From the NCBI RefSeq assembly GCF_001513785.1, contig NZ_LNQS01000009.1, positions 558,001 to 622,000 of the forward strand: a stretch of DNA of 64,000 nt, written 5' to 3'. Shown piece by piece: positions 20,759 to 28,598 of the stretch. The notes below the pieces were generated by a model. The model worked only from the letters and a program-made list of their open reading frames with translations. It was not told the DNA's origin and did no database searches. This DNA is from Rheinheimera sp. EpRS3. GTDB lineage: Bacteria; Pseudomonadota; Gammaproteobacteria; Enterobacterales; Alteromonadaceae. The position numbers and the translations under genes were made by a program. Position 1 is the first letter of the stretch. Every line of letters begins with the position of its first letter.

Positions 20759-21268
20759 ATGGCTGAGCGTAGCTTGGAAGCATGGAAAAGTTGGAAAGAC
20801 GCACAATTAAAATATGATTATTACATTGTAGGCCTTGTTGCAGCATTATTTGCATATGTAGGAAGCGGTTATACTCCTGAAAAATTAGCTTTTTCACAAA
20901 ACACGTTTGAACTACTTTCTATTATTCTTTTAGTCATATCACTGATTGTTGGCATTAAGCGTCTAGAAATAGATTTATCCTTGCAGACAATTACATTAAA
21001 GCAATGTGAGGCAAAAGAAATAATGAATGCTGCAAATAAAATCGCAGCCTTCGGTGGATCTCGAAACCTTGATACTGGCAGCGTTATTTCGATTGAGGAT
21101 GCATTAGAAAGAGCTGAGCAAATGCAGTCATCACTTAGCGTCCTCGACCAACTCTTTGGGGCAGAATCTGAAATGGCAGTGCGACTCTTTCAAATAAGGA
21201 ATTGGATGTTGACGCTCGGTTTTATTAGTCTTGCTATATCTAAAGTGGTAGGTGTTTACAATGTTTAG
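20759..21268 (+). CDS. Small membrane protein, unknown
   Basis: 169 residues with hydrophobic segments at about 22-38, 49-68 and 148-165, and a soluble helical part between them. A GGAGG ribosome site precedes the ATG. Two helices near the N-terminus followed by a helical cytoplasmic domain loosely recall SLATT-type membrane effectors, but no motif confirms that. The gene and its leader are AT-rich compared with the flanks. The neighbours are other orphan genes of the same character. Confidence 0.6.
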   Translation: MAERSLEAWKSWKDAQLKYDYYIVGLVAALFAYVGSGYTPEKLAFSQNTFELLSIILLVISLIVGIKRLEIDLSLQTITLKQCEAKEIMNAANKIAAFGGSRNLDTGSVISIEDALERAEQMQSSLSVLDQLFGAESEMAVRLFQIRNWMLTLGFISLAISKVVGVYNV

Positions 21269-21355
21269 CAAGGTCAGTCAGCAACGTCACTGCGTTGATA
21301 GGTCCTCAAACCTACTGCTGGCTACGGCAGCTGAAGCTCAATCACGGGAAACGCT

Positions 21356-21940
21356 ATGGATGAAGAGTTAGTTACATTCGATTTAGCAACAGATTTGCAT
21401 ATTTCGTTGAACTGCCTATCTGATGTTTTAAAGCAGGCGATTAGTAATGAGCACAAGTATCTAAAATGGGCAATTATATACAGTCACAATTCAGTGCAGT
21501 CAGCAATGTGTTTGGCATTGACAACGTCCGACTCTCGCCTGACGCGAAAAAGGGATAGCTATGATCGAGACTATGGTGAGTTAGACAACATCGAATGGCT
21601 ATACGAGAAATTACTTAACCCAGACATTTTGCCTTACATGGGAAGTAAAACAATTGATCCGGCGCTATTTAATAAAGCGATTGTTTCAAGGCTGCAAACT
21701 GTGAGGAATAAATTTATCCACCAACAACCAATAACTTATGTATTTACAAAAACAGAGCTGATAGGTCTAATAGATTTCTCAGTTTCAATTCTTGATTTTT
21801 TAATCTCACATAGTGAGCGTACTGCTCTAGGTCCAGCTAAAGAAGCTATAGTAACTCTAATTGATAAAATAAAAGAACAGCTAATAAGTTACTGCACCGG
21901 AAAAGTTACTCGCTGGCGCTTGTCATTTTCTGGCGAGTGA
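21356..21940 (+). CDS. HEPN-like hypothetical protein
   Basis: 194 residues, predicted all-helical. RNKFIH at 117-122 fits the R-x4-H motif of HEPN-fold RNases and nucleotidyltransferase partners, and it sits in a helix about 60% along the chain, as in many HEPN proteins. No partner nucleotidyltransferase is adjacent. Composition is AT-rich. HEPN proteins are frequent in toxin-antitoxin and defence loci, but a single short motif is weak evidence and the call could be wrong. Confidence 0.5.
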   Translation: MDEELVTFDLATDLHISLNCLSDVLKQAISNEHKYLKWAIIYSHNSVQSAMCLALTTSDSRLTRKRDSYDRDYGELDNIEWLYEKLLNPDILPYMGSKTIDPALFNKAIVSRLQTVRNKFIHQQPITYVFTKTELIGLIDFSVSILDFLISHSERTALGPAKEAIVTLIDKIKEQLISYCTGKVTRWRLSFSGE

Positions 21941-21962
21941 TACGTTAGGACTATTGCAATAA

Positions 21963-22997
21963 ATGGATAATCTCCCAGATAAGTACAGATTTAGTCATGA
22001 ATTTTGCTTCTTTCTGCACGACCAGCTCTTAGAGGCGCTAAAGTCAGGGGAGAAAGCCAGCATTTTTCATCATGAAATTAAAATGAGGGCTCATGAAATA
22101 TCTGCAATCGAAGGACTTAGCGGAGAAAGCCTTTTAAATTGGTTAGAAGAGAATGGCCATAAAGACCTTGTGTTGATCTTATATTACAAACAAATATGCG
22201 CAGCTTTGATCTCAGATATGCTGCATTTTATATACGAAGCGCTACAGTGTTCAAAAAAAGGCAAGCTGACCGTCGCATACGCTTTGCTTAGAAAGCCGTT
22301 TAAGGAGAATTTATTCTACCTCGAATGGCTATTAGGCGACCCTGTTAATTTCTTATCTCGTTTCGATCTTGGGAATATAAAGGAGCTTTCTATCAACTCT
22401 GCTCTGAACGAAAAAGAAAAAATAGAAATAATTGCAAAAGCCCTTAATAAAACATCTGTCGGTGACTGGTTAAGCGCTGAGTATATTTACGCCCTGCGAT
22501 TCGATAAAAAATTTGAACATAGCTTGGAACCATTGTTTCAAAAGGCTAATCATCTTGTTACAACTTTTAGATTTCTTGAAACCGAAGGCCAGAATTTCAA
22601 TTTCGTTTTTTCCGATCATGATTCATGGGAAAGTCAATGGAATCACTTATACACTTTTTTGCCAATTCTATTATTTCATGCGGTTGAGGTTTTCGAAGCT
22701 TTACTTGCAAAATTCGCTACGCGAGCGGACGGTTTTGACTTAACCGGAATAAGAACCCTAATTGGCTTTGCATTCTGGTCGAAGGATTGTGAACTTGAGT
22801 TTGATCATGGCGCTTTATTCACAGAAATCCGTGGGAAGCTAACGTCAGCCAATTTACTATGTGAGACATGTAAAACGCCTATCGAGTTTGATGATCAACA
22901 ACTGCTTAACCTTTACGAAGACTACTTGATAAGTTGCAATAAATGCGAGTGGGAATTTGATTTATGGAGTATGCATAAAGAGCCCTCACACATATGA
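21963..22997 (+). CDS. Hypothetical protein with C-terminal zinc ribbon
   Basis: 344 residues, no family recognised. Most of the chain is helical (for example LVLILYYKQICAALISDM and AYALLRKPFKENLFYLEWLL). The C-terminus carries C300-x2-C303 and C325-x2-C328 (CETC, CNKC), a likely zinc ribbon. It begins 22 bp after the HEPN-like gene, so the two are probably cotranscribed, and both are AT-rich. No membrane segment is convincing. It could be an accessory or defence-type protein, but nothing in the sequence proves it. Confidence 0.55.
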   Translation: MDNLPDKYRFSHEFCFFLHDQLLEALKSGEKASIFHHEIKMRAHEISAIEGLSGESLLNWLEENGHKDLVLILYYKQICAALISDMLHFIYEALQCSKKGKLTVAYALLRKPFKENLFYLEWLLGDPVNFLSRFDLGNIKELSINSALNEKEKIEIIAKALNKTSVGDWLSAEYIYALRFDKKFEHSLEPLFQKANHLVTTFRFLETEGQNFNFVFSDHDSWESQWNHLYTFLPILLFHAVEVFEALLAKFATRADGFDLTGIRTLIGFAFWSKDCELEFDHGALFTEIRGKLTSANLLCETCKTPIEFDDQQLLNLYEDYLISCNKCEWEFDLWSMHKEPSHI

Positions 22998-23127
22998 GCC
23001 TTCCCGGAGTAAATAGGTAAAACAAATCTTCTGGACGTGTTAACGGCCAGTGTGTGTTATCCATCAATAAGATAGACTGCTTCATCTGTCATCATGGTTG
23101 CCAGGTGATAGCCTGCAACAAACACAC

Positions 23128-23191
23128 ATGAGAGTTACCTTTTGTGTTTGATTACGGATTCGACACCCGTATCAAAACTGGTAACTCTCAT
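23128..23191. repeat. Long imperfect inverted repeat
   Basis: ATGAGAGTTACC (23128-23139) and GGTAACTCTCAT (23180-23191) are perfect 12-bp inverted arms. Inside them TTTGAT/ATCAAA and ACGG/CCGT pair as well, so the 64-bp unit can fold into one long hairpin. The stretch 22998-23263 otherwise holds no gene. It could be a miniature mobile element, a recombination site or a terminator between the convergent genes. Confidence 0.6.
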
Positions 23192-23263
23192 CTTTTCAAG
23201 TGAATGTGTCAGATCAAGTCGGGACTAATACAACACTTATACAGATTTTTTATACTATCCGTA

Positions 23264-23731
23264 TTAGCTTTCTTTTTCTGGCTTACTTCCCAGCTTCCCT
23301 ATATCAAATTTACCTTGTTCCTCGATAAAGTCATCTAACTCTGTAACCATTTTTATAGAATGCACTTCCCAAGATTGGTCCGCTTTGTAAAATTCCATAT
23401 GTAAAAGCAATGGCTGTCTCTGAAATTTTAAAATATACCATCTGGCGATGAATGTTCCTTCAATGCCTTGTTCATGAAGGATGTCGTGACTGTAAAATTT
23501 GCCCATTATTTTAAAGTTGCTATCAAACTGGCTATCAGTTTGATTCATATCTGACTTGCTTATGTAATCAGACACGGAGCTTTTTGCTAGAGCTGTTGAG
23601 GCTATTTTGCTGAAGTCTCCTTTTTTAAATAACTCTATAACAGGTTTCGCTAATTTATCGATTTCAGATTTATCATCTGCAAAAGTAAAAACAGAAATAG
23701 ACATTAATATTGGAATAAGTAAATATTTCAA
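23264..23731 (-). CDS. Small exported protein, unknown
   Basis: 155 residues with a signal peptide (KYLLIPILMSISVFTFA) and a mature part of alternating helix and strand (DKSEIDKLAKPVIELFKKGDF, then RWYILKFQRQPLLLHMEFYK), of NTF2/DUF3887-like look. The start is TTG at 23731, because AAGGAG lies exactly 6 nt before it; an in-frame TTG at 23755 lies upstream of that ribosome site. AT-rich. No cysteine-based or catalytic motif seen. Confidence 0.6.
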   Translation of the reverse strand: MKYLLIPILMSISVFTFADDKSEIDKLAKPVIELFKKGDFSKIASTALAKSSVSDYISKSDMNQTDSQFDSNFKIMGKFYSHDILHEQGIEGTFIARWYILKFQRQPLLLHMEFYKADQSWEVHSIKMVTELDDFIEEQGKFDIGKLGSKPEKES

Positions 23732-23887
23732 TTTTTTCTCCTTGAATGCTGACAACCAATTATGCCGAAATGTCCGTATTCAAACACCGGCTTTCCGATT
23801 TTTTGAAATTTAACGCGCTTAACATTACGTACAGTTTCCCGAAAACACAATGGCTTGATCGGCGAGAAGAATGTTGATTGGCTGAAA

Positions 23888-23905
23888 AGACGGGCGCACC
23901 CGTCT
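23888..23905 (-). terminator. Terminator after the ArsA remnant
   Basis: AGACGGG and CCCGTCT form a 7-bp GC stem with a 4-nt loop, followed on the minus strand by TTTT. It lies 37 bp after the end of the decayed ArsA gene. Confidence 0.55.
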
Positions 23906-23941
23906 GATAAGGCTGCTTTGCTGTATGTGTTTTAGCCGAGG

Positions 23942-24411
23942 CTATAAACCGGCTTGCTCCAGTAAGGTTGCCATATGCTGTAATGCCGTTAAGCCCTGAA
24001 TATCGGTAGCTTGCAGTGGCATTTTGTAATGCGGTAGTTTGGCAAAATCGTGCTCTATCTGGGCTAAATGCACTTTTTCCTGCGCATGTCGTGCGGCGAG
24101 GAAGTCGCCGTCGGCACTGTCGGGTAATATGCGGTTTACTGTCAAACCTGCCAGCGGCAGCTTTTCCTGCAATAAGCTTTGTACTGCGCGACCGGTTTCC
24201 AGTATCGGCAGTTTTTCTGGCGTTAATATAAACAGCAGGGCAGTGCGGCTACTGTCGGTTAATACTTCGCGGGTACTTTGCAATAAGCGCTGGCGCGCCA
24301 GTAAGGCTTCGGTAGTGGCTTTATAGCAATACGCTCAAGCATCGCTGCTTCCAGCGCACCGGCAGATTGGCGGGTTAAGCGCATTTGCCGCTCAATGTCG
24401 CTGTGCTGCAT
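23942..24411 (-). pseudogene. ArsA-family ATPase, C-terminal remnant with frameshift
   Basis: The open frame below 24283 gives the C-terminal third of an ArsA/GET3-like ATPase: ALLFILTPEKLPILETGRAV, then LAGLTVNRILP, then FLAARHAQEKVHLAQIE. The protein continues upstream as KATTEALLARQRLLQ, but the frame is broken near 24319-24332; in another frame the same protein goes on (QHSDIERQMRLTRQ, then AALEAAMLERIA type) to about 24411, where a stop precedes it. The P-loop ATPase half is missing altogether. This is a truncated, frameshifted gene. The preceding 5' part must have been deleted. Confidence 0.75.
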
Positions 24412-24534
24412 CTGCGACTATAGGCTAGTATTCAGTGAGGAAATACCGTGTTATTCTGCCGGATCATAAAATAAGTGCTAACCAAGTATCCTAGTTAATT
24501 TACCTAAATACCTGAAGTAATAAGGAATTTTATA

Positions 24535-25995
24535 ATGCTGATTTTCTTTGCCTGCATAGCCATACTTCTTGTCGGCTATAAGTTCTACAGCCCCTTTGTT
24601 GAAAAACAAGCCGGTATAGACCCTAATATCAAGACGCCTCAAGAACGTTTAAATGATGGTGTCGACTATGTTGCAGTCAGTCCCTTTAAAGCGTTTTTAA
24701 TCCAGTTTCTAAATGTTGCTGGTGTCGGTCCGATTTTCGGGCCTATTTTGGGCGCGTTGTACGGCCCTGTGGCACTGGTCTGGATAGTCATTGGTAATAT
24801 TGTTGGTGGTGCGGTACACGATTATTTTTCCGGTGTGATGAGTCTGAAAGAAGACGGCAAAAGCTTACCGGAGATTGCAGGCAAATATTACAACGTAATA
24901 TTTAAAGGCGTCATGTTGGTATTTACTGCCATGCTGCTGTTTTTTGTTGGTGTGGTGTTTATCATGAGCCCGGCCGGGTTATTGAGTAATTTGTCTTATT
25001 TTGAAGGTACTTTTTTGGCAGGTAACACCTTTTGGGTATTGGCAATACTGGTGTATTACTTTTTAGCTACTTTGTTACCGATTAATAAAATTATCACTAA
25101 GCTGTATCCGGCATTTGGTTTGCTAATGATTGTTATGACAACATTAATTGCCGTTGCGTTGCTGATGGAGGCGCCACATCTTCCACAGGTAAATGATATC
25201 TTTGCCTATTTTCATGGTCATCATGATCATGACTTTTTAGCGCCAAATCCAGATGGTTTGCCAGTTTGGCCATTGTTGTTTTTAACTATTACCTGTGGTG
25301 CTATAAGTGGTTTCCACTCTACACAATCGCCTATGATTGCCCGTTGCCTGACAAATGAAAAATATGCCCGTCCAGTTTTTTACGGTGCAATGATGTGTGA
25401 AGGTATTGTAGCTTGTGTTTGGGCGTTGGCCGGTATTGCTGCGTTCCCTGGCGGTTATGTTGAATTAAAAGCTATGCTGGCTCAGGGTGGGCCAGGTTTA
25501 GTGGTTAACCATATTGCGACCAGCTATCTTGGTATTTTCGGCGGTGTTATGGCTATTCTTGCAGTGGCTATTTTTCCGATTACCTCTGGTGACACTGCGT
25601 TTCGTTCTTTGCGTTTAACCATTATGGATGCGTTTAAAATTTCGCAAACAACCCTGCACAGACTTGCGTTGGCGGTACCAATACTGGGCGTTGCCTATTT
25701 GATGACGTTCCTGGATTTCTCGTTGATCTGGCGTTATTTCGCGTTTTCTAACATGCTGCTGTCAACCAGCGTATTGTGGTTAGCAACAAAATACCTGTTT
25801 GACAGAGGTACGTTCCACTGGATTGCCAGCATTCCGGCTGTAATTGGTACTGCTATAACGGTGGCTTATATTGCTACAGCGGGTATTGGTTTGAATTTAC
25901 CTGCGACATACAGTAAGCCGATAGGTATAGTGATTGCGGTAGTGTGTTTGATAGGGTTGGTAACGGCGCATAATAAACGCACAGCAACAGCATAA
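24535..25995 (+). CDS. CstA-family carbon starvation transporter
   Basis: 486-residue membrane protein with about 12-13 helices of the CstA family: VGPIFGPILGALYGP, then GNIVGGAVHDYFSGVMS, then SGFHSTQSPMIARC, then AIFPITSGDTAFRS. Family members take up pyruvate or peptides; E. coli CstA and BtsT are about 700 residues, so this is a short form. The ATG has an AAGGAA ribosome site. It has its own terminator. The histidine-rich loop GHHDHD (about 230) is odd and could bind metal. Pyruvate or amino-acid/peptide uptake is plausible. Confidence 0.85.
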   Translation: MLIFFACIAILLVGYKFYSPFVEKQAGIDPNIKTPQERLNDGVDYVAVSPFKAFLIQFLNVAGVGPIFGPILGALYGPVALVWIVIGNIVGGAVHDYFSGVMSLKEDGKSLPEIAGKYYNVIFKGVMLVFTAMLLFFVGVVFIMSPAGLLSNLSYFEGTFLAGNTFWVLAILVYYFLATLLPINKIITKLYPAFGLLMIVMTTLIAVALLMEAPHLPQVNDIFAYFHGHHDHDFLAPNPDGLPVWPLLFLTITCGAISGFHSTQSPMIARCLTNEKYARPVFYGAMMCEGIVACVWALAGIAAFPGGYVELKAMLAQGGPGLVVNHIATSYLGIFGGVMAILAVAIFPITSGDTAFRSLRLTIMDAFKISQTTLHRLALAVPILGVAYLMTFLDFSLIWRYFAFSNMLLSTSVLWLATKYLFDRGTFHWIASIPAVIGTAITVAYIATAGIGLNLPATYSKPIGIVIAVVCLIGLVTAHNKRTATA

Positions 25996-26007
25996 AGCTT
26001 TAATTTA

Positions 26008-26040
26008 AAAACGGCGCTTGTGATTAAGCGCCGTTTTTTT
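26008..26040 (+). terminator. Terminator of the CstA-family gene
   Basis: AAACGGCGCTT and AAGCGCCGTTT pair around a 6-nt loop, followed by a run of T. Convergent with the GGDEF gene, so it may serve both. Confidence 0.85.
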
Positions 26041-26058
26041 ATACCTAATTATTGACAC

Positions 26059-27948
26059 TTACTGGCCCGTTGATGATTTGTTACGGCCCTCAGCTTTGGC
26101 CTGATACAGCGCATCATCGGCGCGGCCAAGAGTAATGTTCAGTGCTTCGTCAGGCCGGTTTTGCGCAATACCCAAACTGCAGGTAATAGAAAACGGCTTT
26201 TTGCTGTCACTTATGTTAATGGCAGCAACGGCATGGCGCAAACGTTCGGCTATTACTTCTGCTTGTATCAGCTCGGTGTCGGGCAACACGATTAAAAACT
26301 CTTCACCACCGGTGCGGCCAAAGTGGTCTTGTTCCCGCAATAAACTGCTGACAGTAACACTGAATTGCTGCAGGGCTAAATCGCCAGCTTCGTGGCCATA
26401 ACGGTCGTTTACCTGTTTAAAATGATCCAGGTCGAGGATTAAAAAGCTCAGAGGCAGGGTGGTATCCAGCGCTTTTACCCGCTCTTGCTCGGCCAGCAAC
26501 ATAATGCGCCGCCGGTTGGCAATACCGGTTAGCTCGTCTGTCATGGCAAGATTATGCAACCTGCGGTTGCGCCGTTTTAGCGATAGGGCAGCAGTAAACA
26601 AAATCAGCAGCAATAGTGCAATTAAGCTCAATGCGGCGTACTGCCAGCGCTGGGCCAGCTGTAAGGTGCTGACATGCTGTTGCATCAGAGTTTTTTCTGC
26701 CGCCAGTTGCTGGTTGCGCTCTTGCTGACGGGCTGAGTCAAACTGGATGCGCAGTAAATTACTTTGCTGCTCTTTGGCCTGTTGCTGTTGCTGCTGATTA
26801 CTGCTGAGGTAGTGTTGCAACATTTGGTAAGCCGCTGGCATATCACCAGTAGCTGCCAGAGCCTCAGCTTTTACTTTGTACAGCATCAGCCGGTAGCGGG
26901 GGTTGTCATCAATGCTCAGGTGCTGTTCGGCCAGCGTAACCTGATGCAATGCATCTTCGGGTTGTTGCAGGGCAATAAGCGTTTCGCCGTGGTACAGCGC
27001 TAACAGCCCTTTGTAGGTAGCAAGCGACGATTCATCCGGTACGGTGCTGCTATTAAGCTCATCGAGCGCTTGTTGGCTATAGGCCAGGGCATTGTCATAT
27101 TGCTGCAGCAGGTTATACACCCACACCAGGTTTACCTTAATGGAGGTTTGCCATAAGGGTTCATTCAGCTGTTTATACGCCTGCAAAGCTTGTTCAAACA
27201 GCTCCAGTGCCTGCTGTGGCTGGTTCATCTCAGCATAAGAGAACGCTTTCTCGTTTAAGATCATCGCCAGACGAAATTGCTCGTGTGGCGCGGTAAATTC
27301 CTGCTCTGCCTGAGCCAGATAATCCAGCGCATCCTGATACAAGCCCATACGACGGTAAGTTGCCGCTATGGCGAGCACTAAGTCGCTGATATAAGGTTTG
27401 TATCCCAGGCTAAGTTGTAACTGATAAGCGCTAACGTAATGCTGCATCGCATCGGGATAGTGGCCCCGATATGAGGCTATATCGCCCAGTAAGCTTAAAC
27501 TAATGGCAATACTCAGCGGGTTTTCACTGGTGCTGGCCGCTTCATAACTAAGCTGTGCATTTTGTTCTGCCAGTTGGGTTTGCCCCAGTTGGCTGTAAAG
27601 GTAATAGCGGCAACCATAATAATCGGCTAATGCTTCGTGATCCTGGTTTTTTTTAGCCAGGCTGAGCTTCTCATCGCTAAAGCTGATGCCTTGCTCGGGT
27701 TTATCAAAGTAAGCCAAAGTGCAGCGTAAACGGTCGAGCATACTGCCACGCTTGGTGTCATTAGCGGGTAGGGCGGTTTCAAGCTCAAGCAGCGCTTGCT
27801 GATAATCCGCAATACTGAAAAAAGGCCGCTCACCCCGTTCTATTTGTTTTACCAGCGCGTCAAACTGTTGTGGCTGTGCCTGCGCACCGGCGCTGTAAAA
27901 ACTGCCGTAAAACAAGCAAAAAAAGCAGAGGTAAGGTTTTATTGGCAT
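26059..27948 (-). CDS. Periplasmic-TPR diguanylate cyclase (GGDEF)
   Basis: 629 residues. Signal peptide (to about 24), several TPR repeats in the periplasm (about 60-390), a coiled-coil rich in Q (about 385-430), one membrane helix (about 437-459) and a cytoplasmic GGDEF domain. The active-site motif is GGEEF (547-551), so it should make cyclic-di-GMP from two GTP. An inhibitory I-site RxxD (REQD, 538-541) lies exactly five residues before it, so product feedback is expected. It is a candidate source of ligand for the riboswitch at 11.0 kb, though any cyclase in the cell could serve. Confidence 0.92.
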   Translation of the reverse strand: MPIKPYLCFFCLFYGSFYSAGAQAQPQQFDALVKQIERGERPFFSIADYQQALLELETALPANDTKRGSMLDRLRCTLAYFDKPEQGISFSDEKLSLAKKNQDHEALADYYGCRYYLYSQLGQTQLAEQNAQLSYEAASTSENPLSIAISLSLLGDIASYRGHYPDAMQHYVSAYQLQLSLGYKPYISDLVLAIAATYRRMGLYQDALDYLAQAEQEFTAPHEQFRLAMILNEKAFSYAEMNQPQQALELFEQALQAYKQLNEPLWQTSIKVNLVWVYNLLQQYDNALAYSQQALDELNSSTVPDESSLATYKGLLALYHGETLIALQQPEDALHQVTLAEQHLSIDDNPRYRLMLYKVKAEALAATGDMPAAYQMLQHYLSSNQQQQQQAKEQQSNLLRIQFDSARQQERNQQLAAEKTLMQQHVSTLQLAQRWQYAALSLIALLLLILFTAALSLKRRNRRLHNLAMTDELTGIANRRRIMLLAEQERVKALDTTLPLSFLILDLDHFKQVNDRYGHEAGDLALQQFSVTVSSLLREQDHFGRTGGEEFLIVLPDTELIQAEVIAERLRHAVAAINISDSKKPFSITCSLGIAQNRPDEALNITLGRADDALYQAKAEGRNKSSTGQ

Positions 27949-27986
27949 AGATAAACCCTATGCGCCAATAGCCAATAACCTGGAGG

Positions 27987-28015
27987 AACCGGCATCTTAG
28001 CTACAGATGCCGGTT
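27987..28015. terminator. Hairpin between ydbL and the GGDEF gene
   Basis: AACCGGCATCT and AGATGCCGGTT form a perfect 11-bp stem with a 7-nt loop, 31 bp after the ydbL stop. No long T-run, so termination is plausible but not certain. Confidence 0.45.
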
Positions 28016-28045
28016 TGGAATATACAAGGCTGACTGGGCCGGGGT

Positions 28046-28402
28046 TCAGGGCTTTTTAATCCAGTTACCGTCGAGCAAAATATAATGGCCGGCGCTGGTG
28101 CGCTCAAGGGCTTTTTTGCCTGCCATTGCCTCTACGTCTGCTACCGCTATGTTGTTTTGTTGCGCCAGTTTGGCATATTCAGCACGGCGGGCGTCGTTAA
28201 TTAGTTTAACAATATTGGCCGCATCGCCACTGTTGCTGACAACCCCTAAATAACCGTTAGCCTGCTCGCCAACCAAACCTTGTGTTTTGGCCTGGCCCAG
28301 TGCTGACATCGCTTGTTGTAAATTCATTGCCAATACCGGCAGGCTGATGGCAAACAGTGCCGGTAACAGTAGCATTTTTAGTTTATTAAACCGTTTCATC
28401 AT
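28046..28402 (-). CDS. ydbL: YdbL family protein (DUF1318)
   Basis: 118-residue exported protein with a signal peptide (LKMLLLPALFAISLPVLA) and the DUF1318 pattern: LQQAMSALGQAKTQGLVGEQ, NGYLG, INDARRAEYAKLA, ending LLDGNWIKKP. YdbL is the small periplasmic partner of YdbH and YnbE, which build an inner-to-outer membrane phospholipid bridge. Two adjacent ATGs (28402, 28399) follow AGGAG; either may be used. Last gene of the ydbH-ynbE-ydbL operon. Confidence 0.88.
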   Translation of the reverse strand: MMKRFNKLKMLLLPALFAISLPVLAMNLQQAMSALGQAKTQGLVGEQANGYLGVVSNSGDAANIVKLINDARRAEYAKLAQQNNIAVADVEAMAGKKALERTSAGHYILLDGNWIKKP

Positions 28403-28409
28403 GTGCTCC

Positions 28410-28598
28410 TTAGAATAAACCACTGTCATCGCTGAATAATTCATCCAGCTGTTTATCGACTTTAATATAGATCTCATGCTGAATTTTTACATTCAGGTTG
28501 ATGTTAATCGGTTCGGCTGGCAAAGCCACCTGCACTTTGGGAGTGCAGGCGGCCAGCAATAATGCCAGAACGACTGCCCCACTGAGTTGTTGTATCAT
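28410..28598 (-). CDS. ynbE: YnbE family outer-membrane lipoprotein
   Basis: 62-residue lipoprotein: lipobox LLAAC with the acylated cysteine at about 18, then a short domain with beta character (INLNVKIQHEIYIKVDKQL). YnbE forms an intermolecular beta-strand with the C-terminus of YdbH at the outer membrane. It overlaps the end of ydbH by 4 bp and is followed by ydbL after 7 bp, a tight three-gene operon as in E. coli. Confidence 0.9.
   Translation of the reverse strand: MIQQLSGAVVLALLLAACTPKVQVALPAEPININLNVKIQHEIYIKVDKQLDELFSDDSGLF

Noticed and set aside
21269..21355. Integron attC site between the 20.8 and 21.4 kb genes
   Set aside because: Several short hairpins occur (CAACG/CGTTG, TAGGT/ACCTA), but no RYYYAAC/GTTRRRY pair flanks them; the GTTAGGA near 21950 has no partner and too little space.
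23150..23175. tRNA-like T-arm (TGTCGAATCC) on the minus strand
   Set aside because: The rest of a tRNA is absent and the T-loop is not canonical; the pairing is better explained by the long inverted repeat.
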